Assembly: GCA_028278425.1 (NCBI GenBank)
Contig: JANQEJ010000168.1
Location: 1 to 43,198 of the forward strand
From: Planctomycetota bacterium
GTDB lineage: Bacteria; Planctomycetota; UBA1135; GCA-002686595
DNA: 43,198 nucleotides
Direction of reading: 5' to 3'
Made by a program: the position numbers and the translations under genes. The notes below the pieces were generated by a model, which saw nothing but the letters and a program-made list of their open reading frames with translations, ran no database searches and was not told where the DNA came from. The first letter of the stretch is position 1. Every line of letters starts with the position of its first letter. Positions 26,765 through 37,288 of the stretch are shown here, piece after piece.

Positions 26765-28282
26765 ATGGATCTGTGGGCCGGTGTGCTCCTTGCGATCGCG
26801 GGCCCGGGCTCCCTCCAAAGTGACCGGGAAGCCCCGGTCATGGACGCCCTTGCGGGCTTCGCGGAGGCCGTGGACAGCGTCCGCGCCGCCTGGGACATCC
26901 CCGGCCTGGCGGTGGCGATCGTGAAGGACGGGGAGGTCGTCTTCGCGCAGGGCTTCGGCCTGCGCGACATCGAAGGCGGCGAGCCGGTCACGACGGACAC
27001 GGTCTTCGGCCTGGGGTCGAGCACGAAATCGTTCACGGCGCTGGCCCTCGCGCTGCTCGCCGCGGACGGCGCCCTGGACCTCGACGCGCCGCTGGTCGAG
27101 GCCGTCCCCGCCTTCCGCCTGCACGACGAGCGCGCCGGTGCTCAGACGACGGCGCGTGATCTCCTCGCGCACCGCGCGGGGATCCCGGGACGCTACGACA
27201 TGCTCTGGCTCCTGACACCGATCGACCGCGCCGAGCTCTTCGCGCGCCTGCGCTTCCTCCCGCTCGACGACAGCCAACGCGGCAGCTTCCATTACAGCAA
27301 CGTCGGCTATGCGGTGGCGGGCGTGGTGTTGGAGCGCGTAAGCGGGGTGTCCTGGGAGACGTTCCTCCGCGAGCGGATCTTCGAACCGCTGGGAATGGAC
27401 CGGACCGGCTTCGTCAACGGCAACGCTCCACCAGGGGACGACTGGGCCCGTGCGTACCGCAAGGACGGGAGAACCCATACGCCGGTTCCGTTCGCGGGCA
27501 CCGTGGCCTTCGAGCGCGCCACCCTGATCGGCCCGGCGGGCTCGGTCCGTTCGACGGCCGCCGACACGGCCCGCTGGGTGCACTTCCTGCTCGCGGGCGG
27601 GCGCACGGCGCACGGCGAGTTGGCCACCGCGACAACGGTCGAGGAGCTCTTCGCACCGGCAGTGGAGATCACCGACCCGGGCTACCGCATGCTCACCCAG
27701 GGCGAGGCCTACGGGCTCGGCTGGGTGGTCGGGGAACATCGCGGGCACCGCGTCTTGAGCCATGGCGGCAATATCGAGGCCTACTCCTCCCTCGTGAGCC
27801 TGCTGCCCTCGATCGACGCCGGCATCGTCGTGCTTTCGAACACGATGAACATGGCGGGGTACGAGATCAGCCGTGACGCTTACGATCGGCTTCTCGGGCT
27901 CGACCCGCCCGAGGACGAGGAGCTGCGGACGTTCTTCGCCATGCTCCAACGAGGCCGCGCTGCGGCCGCAAGTCCGCCCGACTCGGAGCCGGACGCTCGG
28001 GCGGCCCACGACCCCGAGGAATGCGCCGGGACCTATACGAACCCCGCCTTCGGACGGGCCACCGTCCGCGCGAGGCCGAGCGCGCTCGAGCTGACGTTCG
28101 CGACCGGCGTGCGGGCGAAGCTCCACAGAACCTCGGACGACGGATTCAAGGCCACGACGAGCGAGGTCTACCTGCCGACTTTCGAGCTCCGCTTCTGGTC
28201 GGCCACGAGCGGGCGTGTCGGGGGCTTCGACCTCGTGCTGCAACCAGACTCGCCCGCGATCGTGTTCACTCGCGAGCCCTGA
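26765..28282 (+). CDS. Serine hydrolase of the beta-lactamase/class C (PBP4*-like) family
   Basis: The 505-residue protein has a short hydrophobic N-terminus (1-16, possible signal) and a beta-lactamase-type fold: the SxxK nucleophile motif SSTK (Ser85, Lys88), YSN (177-179) and HGG (333-335) in place of KTG. A C-terminal domain (about 400-505) resembles the lipocalin-like tail (DUF3471 type) common in class C esterases and peptidases. Such proteins are usually esterases, D-aminopeptidases or carboxypeptidases rather than resistance enzymes. The ATG has AAGGAG eight bases upstream; the longer frame from 26708 has no such signal. It lies between repeats B and C. Confidence 0.9.
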   Translation: MDLWAGVLLAIAGPGSLQSDREAPVMDALAGFAEAVDSVRAAWDIPGLAVAIVKDGEVVFAQGFGLRDIEGGEPVTTDTVFGLGSSTKSFTALALALLAADGALDLDAPLVEAVPAFRLHDERAGAQTTARDLLAHRAGIPGRYDMLWLLTPIDRAELFARLRFLPLDDSQRGSFHYSNVGYAVAGVVLERVSGVSWETFLRERIFEPLGMDRTGFVNGNAPPGDDWARAYRKDGRTHTPVPFAGTVAFERATLIGPAGSVRSTAADTARWVHFLLAGGRTAHGELATATTVEELFAPAVEITDPGYRMLTQGEAYGLGWVVGEHRGHRVLSHGGNIEAYSSLVSLLPSIDAGIVVLSNTMNMAGYEISRDAYDRLLGLDPPEDEELRTFFAMLQRGRAAAASPPDSEPDARAAHDPEECAGTYTNPAFGRATVRARPSALELTFATGVRAKLHRTSDDGFKATTSEVYLPTFELRFWSATSGRVGGFDLVLQPDSPAIVFTREP

Positions 28283-28317
28283 CGGAGGGCGCCGCCCGCA
28301 GACGACGGACGGCCAAC

Positions 28318-28354
28318 AAAGAAGAGGATCCGGCCGGGGAGGGCCAGATCCTCT
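28318..28354 (-). terminator. Terminator of the nar-act operon / tRNA remnant
   Basis: AGAGGATC (28323-28330) with GATCCTCT (28347-28354) and inner GGCC/GGCC form a long hairpin. Read on the minus strand it is followed by TTCTTTGTT. It lies 47 bp past the actF stop and directly after the tRNA-like CCA. Confidence 0.75.
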
Positions 28355-28362
28355 CTGAGCGG

Positions 28363-28427
28363 TGGTAGCGGGGGCAGGACTCGAACCTGCGACCTTCGGG
28401 TTACGAGGCCGACGAGCTGCCAGACTG
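28363..28427 (-). pseudogene. 5'-truncated initiator-tRNA-like fragment (repeat C)
   Basis: On the minus strand 65 nt match the 3' part of a bacterial tRNA(fMet): CAGTCTGGCAGCTCGTCGG of the D-arm region, an anticodon arm with loop CTCGTAA, CCCGAAGGTCG, T-arm GGTTCGAGTCC, and an acceptor strand CCCCCGC ending TACCA. The 5' acceptor strand and first D-stem half are absent; the bases upstream (GCGCCGGACCCG) cannot pair with the 3' strand. The loop reads CGT, not the CAT of initiators, and the upper anticodon stem is mismatched. It therefore cannot fold into a full tRNA and resembles the displaced tRNA end left by site-specific integration. Its TAA is the stop codon of actF. Confidence 0.7.
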
Positions 28428-29540
28428 CGGGTCCGGCGCTGCAAGAGGCGTGCGGGCCAGGGCGCGCAGGAGAATCCAAGCGAAGAGCGCTAGAGCGCCT
28501 AGCAGCGGGCCGAGCTCCCACAGGCCGAGCCTGAGCTCGCCTCCCAGGATGGGCGGATCGACCATCACGTACAGGTCCAAGGCCCGTCCAACGAGCACCA
28601 CGCCGGCGATCCGCATCAGCACCACGCCGTTGCGCCGCCAGGCGCGCAGCATCAAGGATAGGAACGGGATCGCGAAGTTGACGATCAGGTTCACCCGCAC
28701 GAGCGTCCCCCACCCCCCCTGGTTGCGCAGGAGGTAGTACCCGGTCTCCTCGGGGATGTTCGAGTACCAGATGATCATGTACTCGCAGTACCAGATGTAG
28801 GCCCAGAACAGGGACAGCGCGAGCAGGATCTTGCCCAGGTCGTCCATCACGTCGCGCGTGACCACCGCGCGCAGGGTCCCCTTCCGGCGCAGGACGACGA
28901 GCACGATCACGCACACGGCGAGACCGGCCGAGCCCACTCCCGACAGCGTCCGCAGGGCGAACATGGTGCTGAACCAGTGCGGGTCGAGGGACTTGATCCA
29001 GTCCACGCTGGCGAGCGAGAACGTGATCGCGAAGGTCGCCATGAAGAGTGCCGAGAACCCGATGTCGCGGCGCCGGCGCTGCTGGGGCGGCTCGGTCGCC
29101 CGCGAGCGCGCGGCCAGCTTGCGCCCGAGCCAGATCCAGATCGCGAAGTACGCCACCAGGCGCAGGGCGAAGCCGGCGAGGTTCAGGTACGGCGCCTTGT
29201 GCTGTAGCAGCGCGTCCTCCGCCACGACGGCGGCGTGGGACCATTCGTACAGGGCGTGGGTCCCCATCAAGAGAACGAGCCCGAGCACGAAGGCCGCCGG
29301 CAGGGCGGCCGTCATCGCCTCGGGGACGAGTCGGAGGGGCTGGCTCCATTTGGCGCGCGTGAGGTAGTGGATCGACAGGAACAGCGGCCCCGCCAGGGCG
29401 AGCCCGACGAAGTAGCTGAAGCCCATCAGGTAGCCGCCCCACACGCGCTCGGGCGCGATCATCGTGCCCAGCAAGAGGACGACGCCGCCGGCGACAGCCG
29501 CCGCGAAGAGGCCTCGCAGGAGCCGCGGAGAGATGCTCAT
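28401..29540 (-). CDS. actF: Alternative Complex III subunit ActF (NrfD-like membrane protein)
   Basis: ActF is one of two NrfD/PsrC-like integral membrane subunits of Alternative Complex III, contributing to quinol handling. The 379-residue chain has about ten hydrophobic helices (for example 10-30, 42-60, 80-98, 125-143, 165-180) and loops with YEWSH and HWFSTMFALR. The ATG overlaps the actE stop (ATGA). The last codons, PQSGSSSAS plus the TAA stop, are encoded by the tRNA-like remnant, so the native C-terminus may have been replaced. No actG-like gene follows. Confidence 0.9.
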   Translation of the reverse strand: MSISPRLLRGLFAAAVAGGVVLLLGTMIAPERVWGGYLMGFSYFVGLALAGPLFLSIHYLTRAKWSQPLRLVPEAMTAALPAAFVLGLVLLMGTHALYEWSHAAVVAEDALLQHKAPYLNLAGFALRLVAYFAIWIWLGRKLAARSRATEPPQQRRRRDIGFSALFMATFAITFSLASVDWIKSLDPHWFSTMFALRTLSGVGSAGLAVCVIVLVVLRRKGTLRAVVTRDVMDDLGKILLALSLFWAYIWYCEYMIIWYSNIPEETGYYLLRNQGGWGTLVRVNLIVNFAIPFLSLMLRAWRRNGVVLMRIAGVVLVGRALDLYVMVDPPILGGELRLGLWELGPLLGALALFAWILLRALARTPLAAPDPQSGSSSAS

Positions 29541-30112
29541 CGGCTCCCCTCCTGCAGCTTGCGCACGTAGCGCACCACCCTCCAGCGATCGTCCTCCGAG
29601 ACCTGGGCCGCGTAGGAAGCCATGTTGCCCTGCCCCATCGTCAACAGGTGGAACATCTCACCATCGGCCATCTGCAGCGAGCGCGCGGCGTGCAGCGACG
29701 GCGGCGGCAGCATGCCACGCCGCACGACCGGCCCCTGGCCGCCGCCGTCGCCGGCGTGACAGAGGGCGCAGAAGATGCCGTAGATCTCAGCCCCGCGGCC
29801 GAGCGTGTGCGCGTCGTCGCCGAAGGGGTTCTCGAGCTCGCGCCCCGCCCGCGCCGCCTCCTCGGGGCCAGGGCCGTAGCGGAAGGGAAGCCGCCCGCGC
29901 ACGACGACCCCCTCGACGAGCGCCTGCTGGGTCAGGCCACCGGGCAGCGACGCGCTCGGGCTCTGGGTCTCGTTGGCGAGGGAGTAGGCCATCTCGGTGA
30001 AGACCTCGTAGTTCCGCTCCCCGGGATCCGAGCGCAGCACGCGCTCGAGCCCCAGGAGCACCACCACACCCACGCCGAAGAGCACCAGGAATCGCAGCCA
30101 GGAGGAGCTCAT
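29537..30112 (-). CDS. actE: Alternative Complex III subunit ActE (mono-haem cytochrome c)
   Basis: The 191-residue protein has an N-terminal anchor (about 7-22) and one haem-c site, CALCH at 115-119, in a cytochrome c fold with later methionines (GQGNMASY) as candidate sixth ligand. In Alternative Complex III this subunit faces outward and passes electrons towards the acceptor. It starts with ATGA overlapping the actD stop and ends overlapping the actF start. GGAGG just upstream of the ATG supports the start; the long frame to 30832 in this phase is a shadow. Confidence 0.92.
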   Translation of the reverse strand: MSSSWLRFLVLFGVGVVVLLGLERVLRSDPGERNYEVFTEMAYSLANETQSPSASLPGGLTQQALVEGVVVRGRLPFRYGPGPEEAARAGRELENPFGDDAHTLGRGAEIYGIFCALCHAGDGGGQGPVVRRGMLPPPSLHAARSLQMADGEMFHLLTMGQGNMASYAAQVSEDDRWRVVRYVRKLQEGSR

Positions 30113-30623
30113 TCCTCCACCTCCCGCCAGACGCGCAGGGCGCCGTGCCGCTCGAGCAGCGCGCCGAGTTCTGCGCTCGCCAGCGACGCGTCCGCGCGCG
30201 CGATCACCAGGGCGAAGCGGTCGTCGGTCACGCCTTCGATTGCGCGGCTGCGCTTGCCCGGCCAGAGGCGGCTGCGCACCGCGAGCGCGAACGCGGTCGA
30301 CAGCCCGCCGATGAGCACCGTCAGCTCGAAGCCGACGGGCACGAAGGCCGGCAGCGAGTCGAAGGGCTTGCCGCCCACGTTGATCGGCCAGTCCATCGCC
30401 GAGGTCCAGTACTGGAAGCCCAGCCCCAGGCAGAGGCCCACGACTCCCCCGAAGAAGCACACCAGGGTCAGACGCGAGCGGCGGATGCCGATCAGCTCGT
30501 CGATGCCGTGGATCGGGTAGGGCGAGTAGGCGTCGATGATCTCGAGCCCGCGCTCGCGGCTCTCGGCGATGGCGCCCAGGAGACTCGCCTCGCGCTCGAA
30601 GACGCCGACGTGGCGTACGCGGC

Positions 30624-30627
<4 letters not shown>
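30109..30627 (-). CDS. actD: Alternative Complex III subunit ActD (DUF3341)
   Basis: ActD is a small membrane subunit of Alternative Complex III with no cofactor. The 172-residue sequence shows the DUF3341 pattern: GVFEREASLLGAIAESRERG, YSPYPIHGIDELIGIRRSRL, then two transmembrane helices (about 55-73 and 95-116) separated by WPINVGGKPFDSLPAFVPVGFE. It overlaps actC and actE by ATGA junctions, so translation is coupled. Confidence 0.94.
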
Positions 30628-32010
<1,383 letters not shown>

Positions 32011-32021
<11 letters not shown>

Positions 32022-35001
32022 GGTCCTCCCCCCCACCGGAGTCCGGGCGCCCGTTGTGGACGTGGGTCAGGTAGCGCACCGACGGCTGCACGTTGAGCTC
32101 CTCGAGCACGCTGTAGGCGCGCGGCGTCGCCGCGAGCTCCGCGACGCGGCTCCCCGGGTCACGCAGGTTTCCGAAGGCGATCGCCTGGGCCGGGCAGGAC
32201 TGCTGGCAGGCGGGCGTGACGTCCCCGTCGCGCACCTCGCGGCCCTCCCGCTTGGCCTCGGAGCGCGCCTCCTGGATGCGCTGCACGCAGAACGAGCACT
32301 TCTCCATCACCCCCCGGCTGCGCACGGTGACGTCCGGGTTGAGCGAGTGGTTCTGCATCTCGTCGGGACGCGCGTAGTCGAACCAGTTGAAGCGGCGCAC
32401 CTTGTAGGGGCAGGTGTTCGCACAGTAGCGCGTTCCCACGCAGCGGTTGTAGACCTGCTGGTTCAGGCCGCCCTCCGAGTGCACCGTCGCGAGCACCGGG
32501 CAGACCGCCTCGCAGGGCGCGTGGTCGCAGTGCTGGCACAGCATCGGCTGGTGCAGCGTGCGCAGATCGTCGTCGTCGCCCTGGAAGTAGCGGTCGATGC
32601 GCAACCAGCTCATCTCGCGATGGCGGCGGACCTCGTCCCGCCCGACGACCGGCACGTTGTTCTCCGCCTGGCAGCCGAGGACGCAGGCGGAGCAACCGGT
32701 GCAGCGCGCGAGATCGATCGTCATGCCCCAGGTCGTGTCCGACTCGTGGTCCTCGGGCCACAGGTCGCCGGCGGGCACGGGGTGGCGGTGCACGCCCGCG
32801 CCCGGGTCTTCGCGCCAGGCGTCGAAGGTGGTGCTGAAGACGACCTCGCGCACCTCGTGCCCGTCGATGGCGAGGTGCTCGGGCAGCGAGAGCGAGTGGT
32901 AGTCCTGGGTCGAGGCCAGCTCGACCGACTCCCCCGTGGCGGTGACCGTGACGTCCGATCCGGCGAAGCGGCGCACGCAGCCGGCGGCGACCGCCAGCCC
33001 GGCGACGCTGGCGCCGACGGTTCCGCCCGGCGCGACGGTCTCGCGGGCGTCGACCCACTCGGGACCCACCTTCGTGAAGCGGTCGGTGCCGGCTCGCCCA
33101 TAGCCGAGCGCGACCGCCACGACGCCGTCGTGCTGACCGCGCTGGATGTGCACCGGCAGCGCGGCCTCGCCGCCGTCTCCGCCGGAAGGCGCCAGCCGCA
33201 CGACGTCGCCCTCCTCGAGATCGAGGCGCGCGGCGGTGGCGGCGGAGAGGCAGGCGTAGTTGTCCCACGTGATCTTCGTCACCGGGTCGGGCAGCTCGTG
33301 GAGCCAGGGGTTGTGGGCGTTGCGCCCGTCCAGCATCCCGGCCTTGGGATAGGCGATCAACGCCAGCGCTCCGGCCTTCGGCCCCTGCACCGAGCCCTGC
33401 GCGCGCGCCGCCGCGTCGATCGCGTCGGCGCGGAACGGGCCCGGCGCCTCGGCGGCGCCGTCGAGCCGCTGGTAGCCCTCGTGCAGCGCTCGGTCAAAAA
33501 ACGCGTCGAAGTCCGCCTCGGCCGACTGACGCGGGAAGAGCTCCTGCCGCCAGGTCTCGCGCAGGAGCTCGCGGTCCTCGCGCGCGTCGCCCGACCAGCG
33601 CGCCAGGAGCTCGCGCAGGGTGCGCCCCGCGCGCAGGAGCGGCACGGTCGGCTGGGTCAGGGCGAAGGTCCCGGCAAAGGGCTCGGCGTCGTCCCAGGCC
33701 TCGAGGAAGTGCGGCTCCGGGCACACCCAGGTCGCCCGCGCGCTGGTCTCGTCCGGCGCGGCCGCGCAGGACACCAGGAGCTTCGCGCGCTCGATCGGCA
33801 GCCGTCCGGCGAGGTCGTAGGCGGGGTTCACGCCCTGAACGACCAGGGCGTCGACACGCCCCGCCGCGAGCTCCTCGGCCAGCTCCGACAGGGCGCGGTC
33901 GTCCCCCATGCGCTGCAGGGACGGGCGCTCGACATCGAGCGTGGTGCCGTAGTTCCCGAGCAGATGGTTGGCGTAGCTCGCCAACACCTGCACGTCGACG
34001 TCGTCCGAGCCGGCCACGACGAGGCTCGCGCCGCTCGAGCCCCACAGCTCGCCGGCCAGGCGCTCGAGCAGCTCGCGTTGCGGCGCGACATCCGCGGCCC
34101 CGGCGCAACGCCCCGCCCCGCCGGCGCGCCGCTCGAGGAGGTCGCACAGCCCTGCGAGCGCCGGACCGGTCTCCCAGGGTGCGAGCCGCACGCGCTCGTC
34201 CGCCCGGCAGCCGGTGAGCGACGTGCGCGCTTCGAGCTGGACGTGCTTCGACATGCGGGGCGCGGCGCCCTCGAGCGACCGGCCCTTGGTGTAGCCGGCG
34301 GTGAACTCCACGGGCGAGATCCACGTCGAGAGGAAGTCCGCGTCGAAGGAAACGATCGTCTTGGCGAGCTCGAACCGCAGCCGGGGCAGGATGCGCCGAC
34401 CGAGCACCCGCCCGTGCGCGTCGAGCAGGGCCGACGCCGAAAGCCCGTCGTAGGTCACGTGCCGCGCATCCCGGAAGCCGTCCAGGAAGCGCGCGATCGC
34501 GGCGCGCGTGCTGGGGCCGTTGATCGTTCCCGTGAGAAGCCGCACCCGCCCGCCGCTCCGTCGCAGCCCGTCCAGCGCGGCGCCGAGCTCGCGGTCGGCC
34601 TGCTCCCAGCTCGCCCGCTCGCCGCCGCGCTGCGGGCCGTCGAAGCGCTTGGAGTCGTAGAGCGAGAGGATCGACGCCTGGCCGGACGGGCACAGCCCGC
34701 CGCCCGAGACCGGGTGACCCGGCGTGCCCTCTAGCTTGATCGGACGCCCGTCGCGGCACTTGGCCAGCACCCCGCAGCCGGCCTCGCAGGCCCGGCAGGT
34801 CGATGCGATCCAGTACACGCGCCCCGGCACGAACTCGGGCGAGGCGTCCAGCGCGGCGATGGCGTGCTGGACCGGCCCCCGCGAACAGCCGGAGAAGGCC
34901 GCGCTCGCCAGGCCGAAGCCGACCAGGTGCAGGAAGCTGCGCCGCGACGGGTTCGGTCCGTCGAAGGGCAGGAGGAGCTCGCTGTGGTCTTCGTGGCTCA
35001 T
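32011..35001 (-). CDS. actB: Alternative Complex III subunit ActB (iron-sulfur, molybdopterin-oxidoreductase-like)
   Basis: The 996-residue ActB fuses a molybdopterin-oxidoreductase-like N-terminal half, thought to lack the cofactor in this family, to a C-terminal ferredoxin-like half. A twin-arginine signal (SRRSFLHLVGFG, Arg20-21) and a possible lipobox Cys39 indicate export. Cysteines at 69, 72, 76 and about 104 form an N-terminal cluster pattern (TCRACEAGCG, LCPSGQ). The C-terminal part carries CTGCSACVLGC, CQHCDHAPCEAVCP, CVGTRYCANTCP and CSFC with a closing CQQSCPAQA, the set for 3-4 clusters. The ATG shares one base with the actA stop. It is the largest act gene and the main electron relay. 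Confidence 0.94.
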
Positions 35002-35648
35002 CAGAAGTGACAAGTCGCGCAGTCGATCGACGCGTGCTTCTCCACCGGGCCGCCGGGGGTCGCCGGCTGCGAGCGGTGACAGTCGATGCACCAGCCCATC
35101 GAGAGGGTCGGCACCTGGCGGATCCGCTCCATGCCCTGCACGGGTCCGTGGCACGTCTCGCAGGCGATGTCCCGCGCGACGTGCACGCGATGGTCGAAGT
35201 AGACGAAGTCGGGCATGTTGTGCACCCGCACCCACTCGATCGGCGTGCCCGGCTCGCCGGTCGGTTCGAGCTCCTCGTCGAGCGCCAGCGCGTCATAGAG
35301 CTTGCGGAGCTCCGAAGAGACGATGCGCGTGGGATCGCGCCCCTCCTTCTCCGCTCGCTCGCGCTCGCGCAGGACGGCGTCGTAGCCGGCGGTGACGGTC
35401 TGGTGGCAGTTCATGCAGACCGAGGCCGAGGGGATGCCGGCGTGCCGGCTGGTCTCGGCGCCGTAGTGGCAGTAGCGGCAATCGATCTTCAGCTCGCCGG
35501 CGTGGAGCCGGTGCGAGTAGGCGATCGGCTGGCGCGGCTCGTAGCCCTGGTGGTTGCCCGGCAACCGCACGTGCGCCGACCGGGCCAGGACCACGGCCCC
35601 GATCACGAGCATCAACGCGACCAGGATCTTGGCGTTGAGGAGCGACAT
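35001..35648 (-). CDS. actA: Alternative Complex III subunit ActA (pentahaem cytochrome c)
   Basis: ActA is a membrane-anchored cytochrome that receives electrons from ActB. The 215-residue protein has an N-terminal helix (about 8-22) and exactly five CxxCH sites: CRYCH (57-61), CMNCH (78-82), CETCH (163-167), CIDCH (187-191) and CATCH (210-214). The length and five-haem count match ActA. It begins one base after the narK stop, tying the act genes to the nar genes, and shares one base with the actB start. Confidence 0.95.
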   Translation of the reverse strand: MSLLNAKILVALMLVIGAVVLARSAHVRLPGNHQGYEPRQPIAYSHRLHAGELKIDCRYCHYGAETSRHAGIPSASVCMNCHQTVTAGYDAVLRERERAEKEGRDPTRIVSSELRKLYDALALDEELEPTGEPGTPIEWVRVHNMPDFVYFDHRVHVARDIACETCHGPVQGMERIRQVPTLSMGWCIDCHRSQPATPGGPVEKHASIDCATCHF

Positions 35649-35649
35649 C

Positions 35650-37275
35650 TCAGCAGGGCACCTCCGCTCCCTTCCTGGCGTAGAACCACCAGTTCACGAC
35701 CAGGCAGGAGAGGTAGTAGAGGGCGAAGCCGTACAGCGCGTAGGCCGGCGTGCCGGCCTTGATCTGCGTCGCGAAGATCTTCGGGATCAGGTAGGCGCCG
35801 TAGGCGGCGATGGCCGACGTCCACCCGAGCACCGGCCCGGCGTGCTCCTTGGAGAAGATGATCGGAATCATCCGGAAGGTCGAGCCGTTGCCGATGCCGG
35901 TCGTCGCGAAGAGCAGGATGAAGAGCAGCAGGAACGGGATGAAGAACTTCTCCGGCGTCGCCGAGCGGCTGGCGAGGGAGACGAAGTAGCCCGCGCCGAT
36001 GGTGGCCCCGATCATGATGATCGTGTCCCAGTGCGTGACGCGGGCACCGCCCAGCTTGTCCGAGAGCCAGCCTCCCAGGGGCCGAATCAGCGCTCCGACG
36101 CCAGCGCCGATCCAGATGAACTTGGCGGAGACCGGCGCCCCTGGATTGGAGATGGCCTCCGCCAGGGGCGAGCCGTCCTCGGCCACGCGGATGACGCCGA
36201 AGACGTCGTCGATCAGCTTGGGGAAGGCGTTGGCGTACCCGATGAACGAGCCGAAGGTCATCGTGTACAGCCAGGTCATGACCCAGTTGTGCTTGTTGCG
36301 GAAGATGGCGAACTGCCCGACCAGATTCTCCTTGGTCTCCTTCGGCGTCAGGAAGCGCATCGCCAGGAGCGTGACGATCACCGCCACGACCAGGACCAAG
36401 AAGGTCTTGAGCAGCACCGGGAAGCCGCCCCAGGGGGCGATCAGGAGGATGATGCCCACCGTGGCGCCGAGGAATCCGAGCAGGGTCAGCCACAGGTACT
36501 TGCCCACCGCGACCGGCGTCGGGCCGCACTTGTGCTGCGGCAGGTTGTTCATCCCCAGGAAGGCGAGGACACCGAAGGTGGCGAGGATCGGGACCCACAC
36601 CAGGGCGGCGTTCTGGACCCACACCGTGGAGCCCGCCGCGCCCTCGTAGGGATCCCCCCCCATCGCTCCGAAGGCGCCGAACGTGATGACCCACGGCAGG
36701 AGGAACTGCATCACGCTGACGCCGGCGTTGCCCAGGCCTGCGTTCAGCCCCAGCGACAGCCCTTGCATCCGTTTCGGGAAGAAGAAGCTGATGTTGGACA
36801 TCGAGGACGCGAAGGCCCCGCCACCGACCCCCGAGAGCGCCGCCAGGATGATGAAGATGTGGAAAGGCGTGTCCGGGTTCTTGAGCGCCATCCCGGCGCC
36901 GATGGCCGGCAGCATGAGCAAGAGCGCCGTCATGAACTTGACGTTGCGCCCGCCGCAGATGGCGATCATGAACGAGTTGGGAATGCGCAGCGTCGCCCCG
37001 GCGAGGCCCGCCACCGCCGGCAGGGTGAAGAGCAGCGCGCGGTACTCGTCGCCCTCGTACGACGCACCGTTGTTCATGAAGGTGAAGTCGAAGACGTCCG
37101 GCCGCGTGAAGTGCAGCTTCTGGATGAACTTCGCCACCATCCCCCAGTAGAGCCAGACCGCGAACCCACACAGCAGGTTCGGGATCGAGATCACGAGGTT
37201 CCGGATCGCGATCGACTGGCCCTCCGACTTCCAGAACTCCTCGTTCTCGACGTCCCAGCGCGCGAGTGTCTTCAT
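35650..37275 (-). CDS. narK: Nitrate/nitrite transporter, NarK family (MFS)
   Basis: NarK imports nitrate, in symport or in exchange for nitrite, feeding cytoplasmic NarG. The 541-residue chain has about twelve transmembrane helices and the NarK marks: LRIPNSFM with the substrate arginine of helix 2, the first nitrate-signature SLGLNAGLGNAGVS, GALIRPLGGWLSDKLGG with the helix-8 arginine, and a second signature region FATTGIGNGSTFRM. The N-terminal 20 residues are charged, and a loop of about 30 residues (around DPYEGAAGSTVWVQ) is longer than in E. coli NarK. It starts 14 bp after the narI stop. Confidence 0.94.
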   Translation of the reverse strand: MKTLARWDVENEEFWKSEGQSIAIRNLVISIPNLLCGFAVWLYWGMVAKFIQKLHFTRPDVFDFTFMNNGASYEGDEYRALLFTLPAVAGLAGATLRIPNSFMIAICGGRNVKFMTALLLMLPAIGAGMALKNPDTPFHIFIILAALSGVGGGAFASSMSNISFFFPKRMQGLSLGLNAGLGNAGVSVMQFLLPWVITFGAFGAMGGDPYEGAAGSTVWVQNAALVWVPILATFGVLAFLGMNNLPQHKCGPTPVAVGKYLWLTLLGFLGATVGIILLIAPWGGFPVLLKTFLVLVVAVIVTLLAMRFLTPKETKENLVGQFAIFRNKHNWVMTWLYTMTFGSFIGYANAFPKLIDDVFGVIRVAEDGSPLAEAISNPGAPVSAKFIWIGAGVGALIRPLGGWLSDKLGGARVTHWDTIIMIGATIGAGYFVSLASRSATPEKFFIPFLLLFILLFATTGIGNGSTFRMIPIIFSKEHAGPVLGWTSAIAAYGAYLIPKIFATQIKAGTPAYALYGFALYYLSCLVVNWWFYARKGAEVPC

Positions 37276-37288
37276 AAGGACCTTCCGA

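Noticed and set aside
26765..28282. An antibiotic-resistance beta-lactamase
   Set aside because: It has HGG in place of KTG and an additional C-terminal domain, as in esterase/peptidase members of the family.
28363..28438. An intact tRNA-Thr(CGT) or tRNA-Met gene
   Set aside because: The anticodon loop and T-arm look right, but no 5' acceptor strand can pair with the 3' strand and half of the D-stem is missing.
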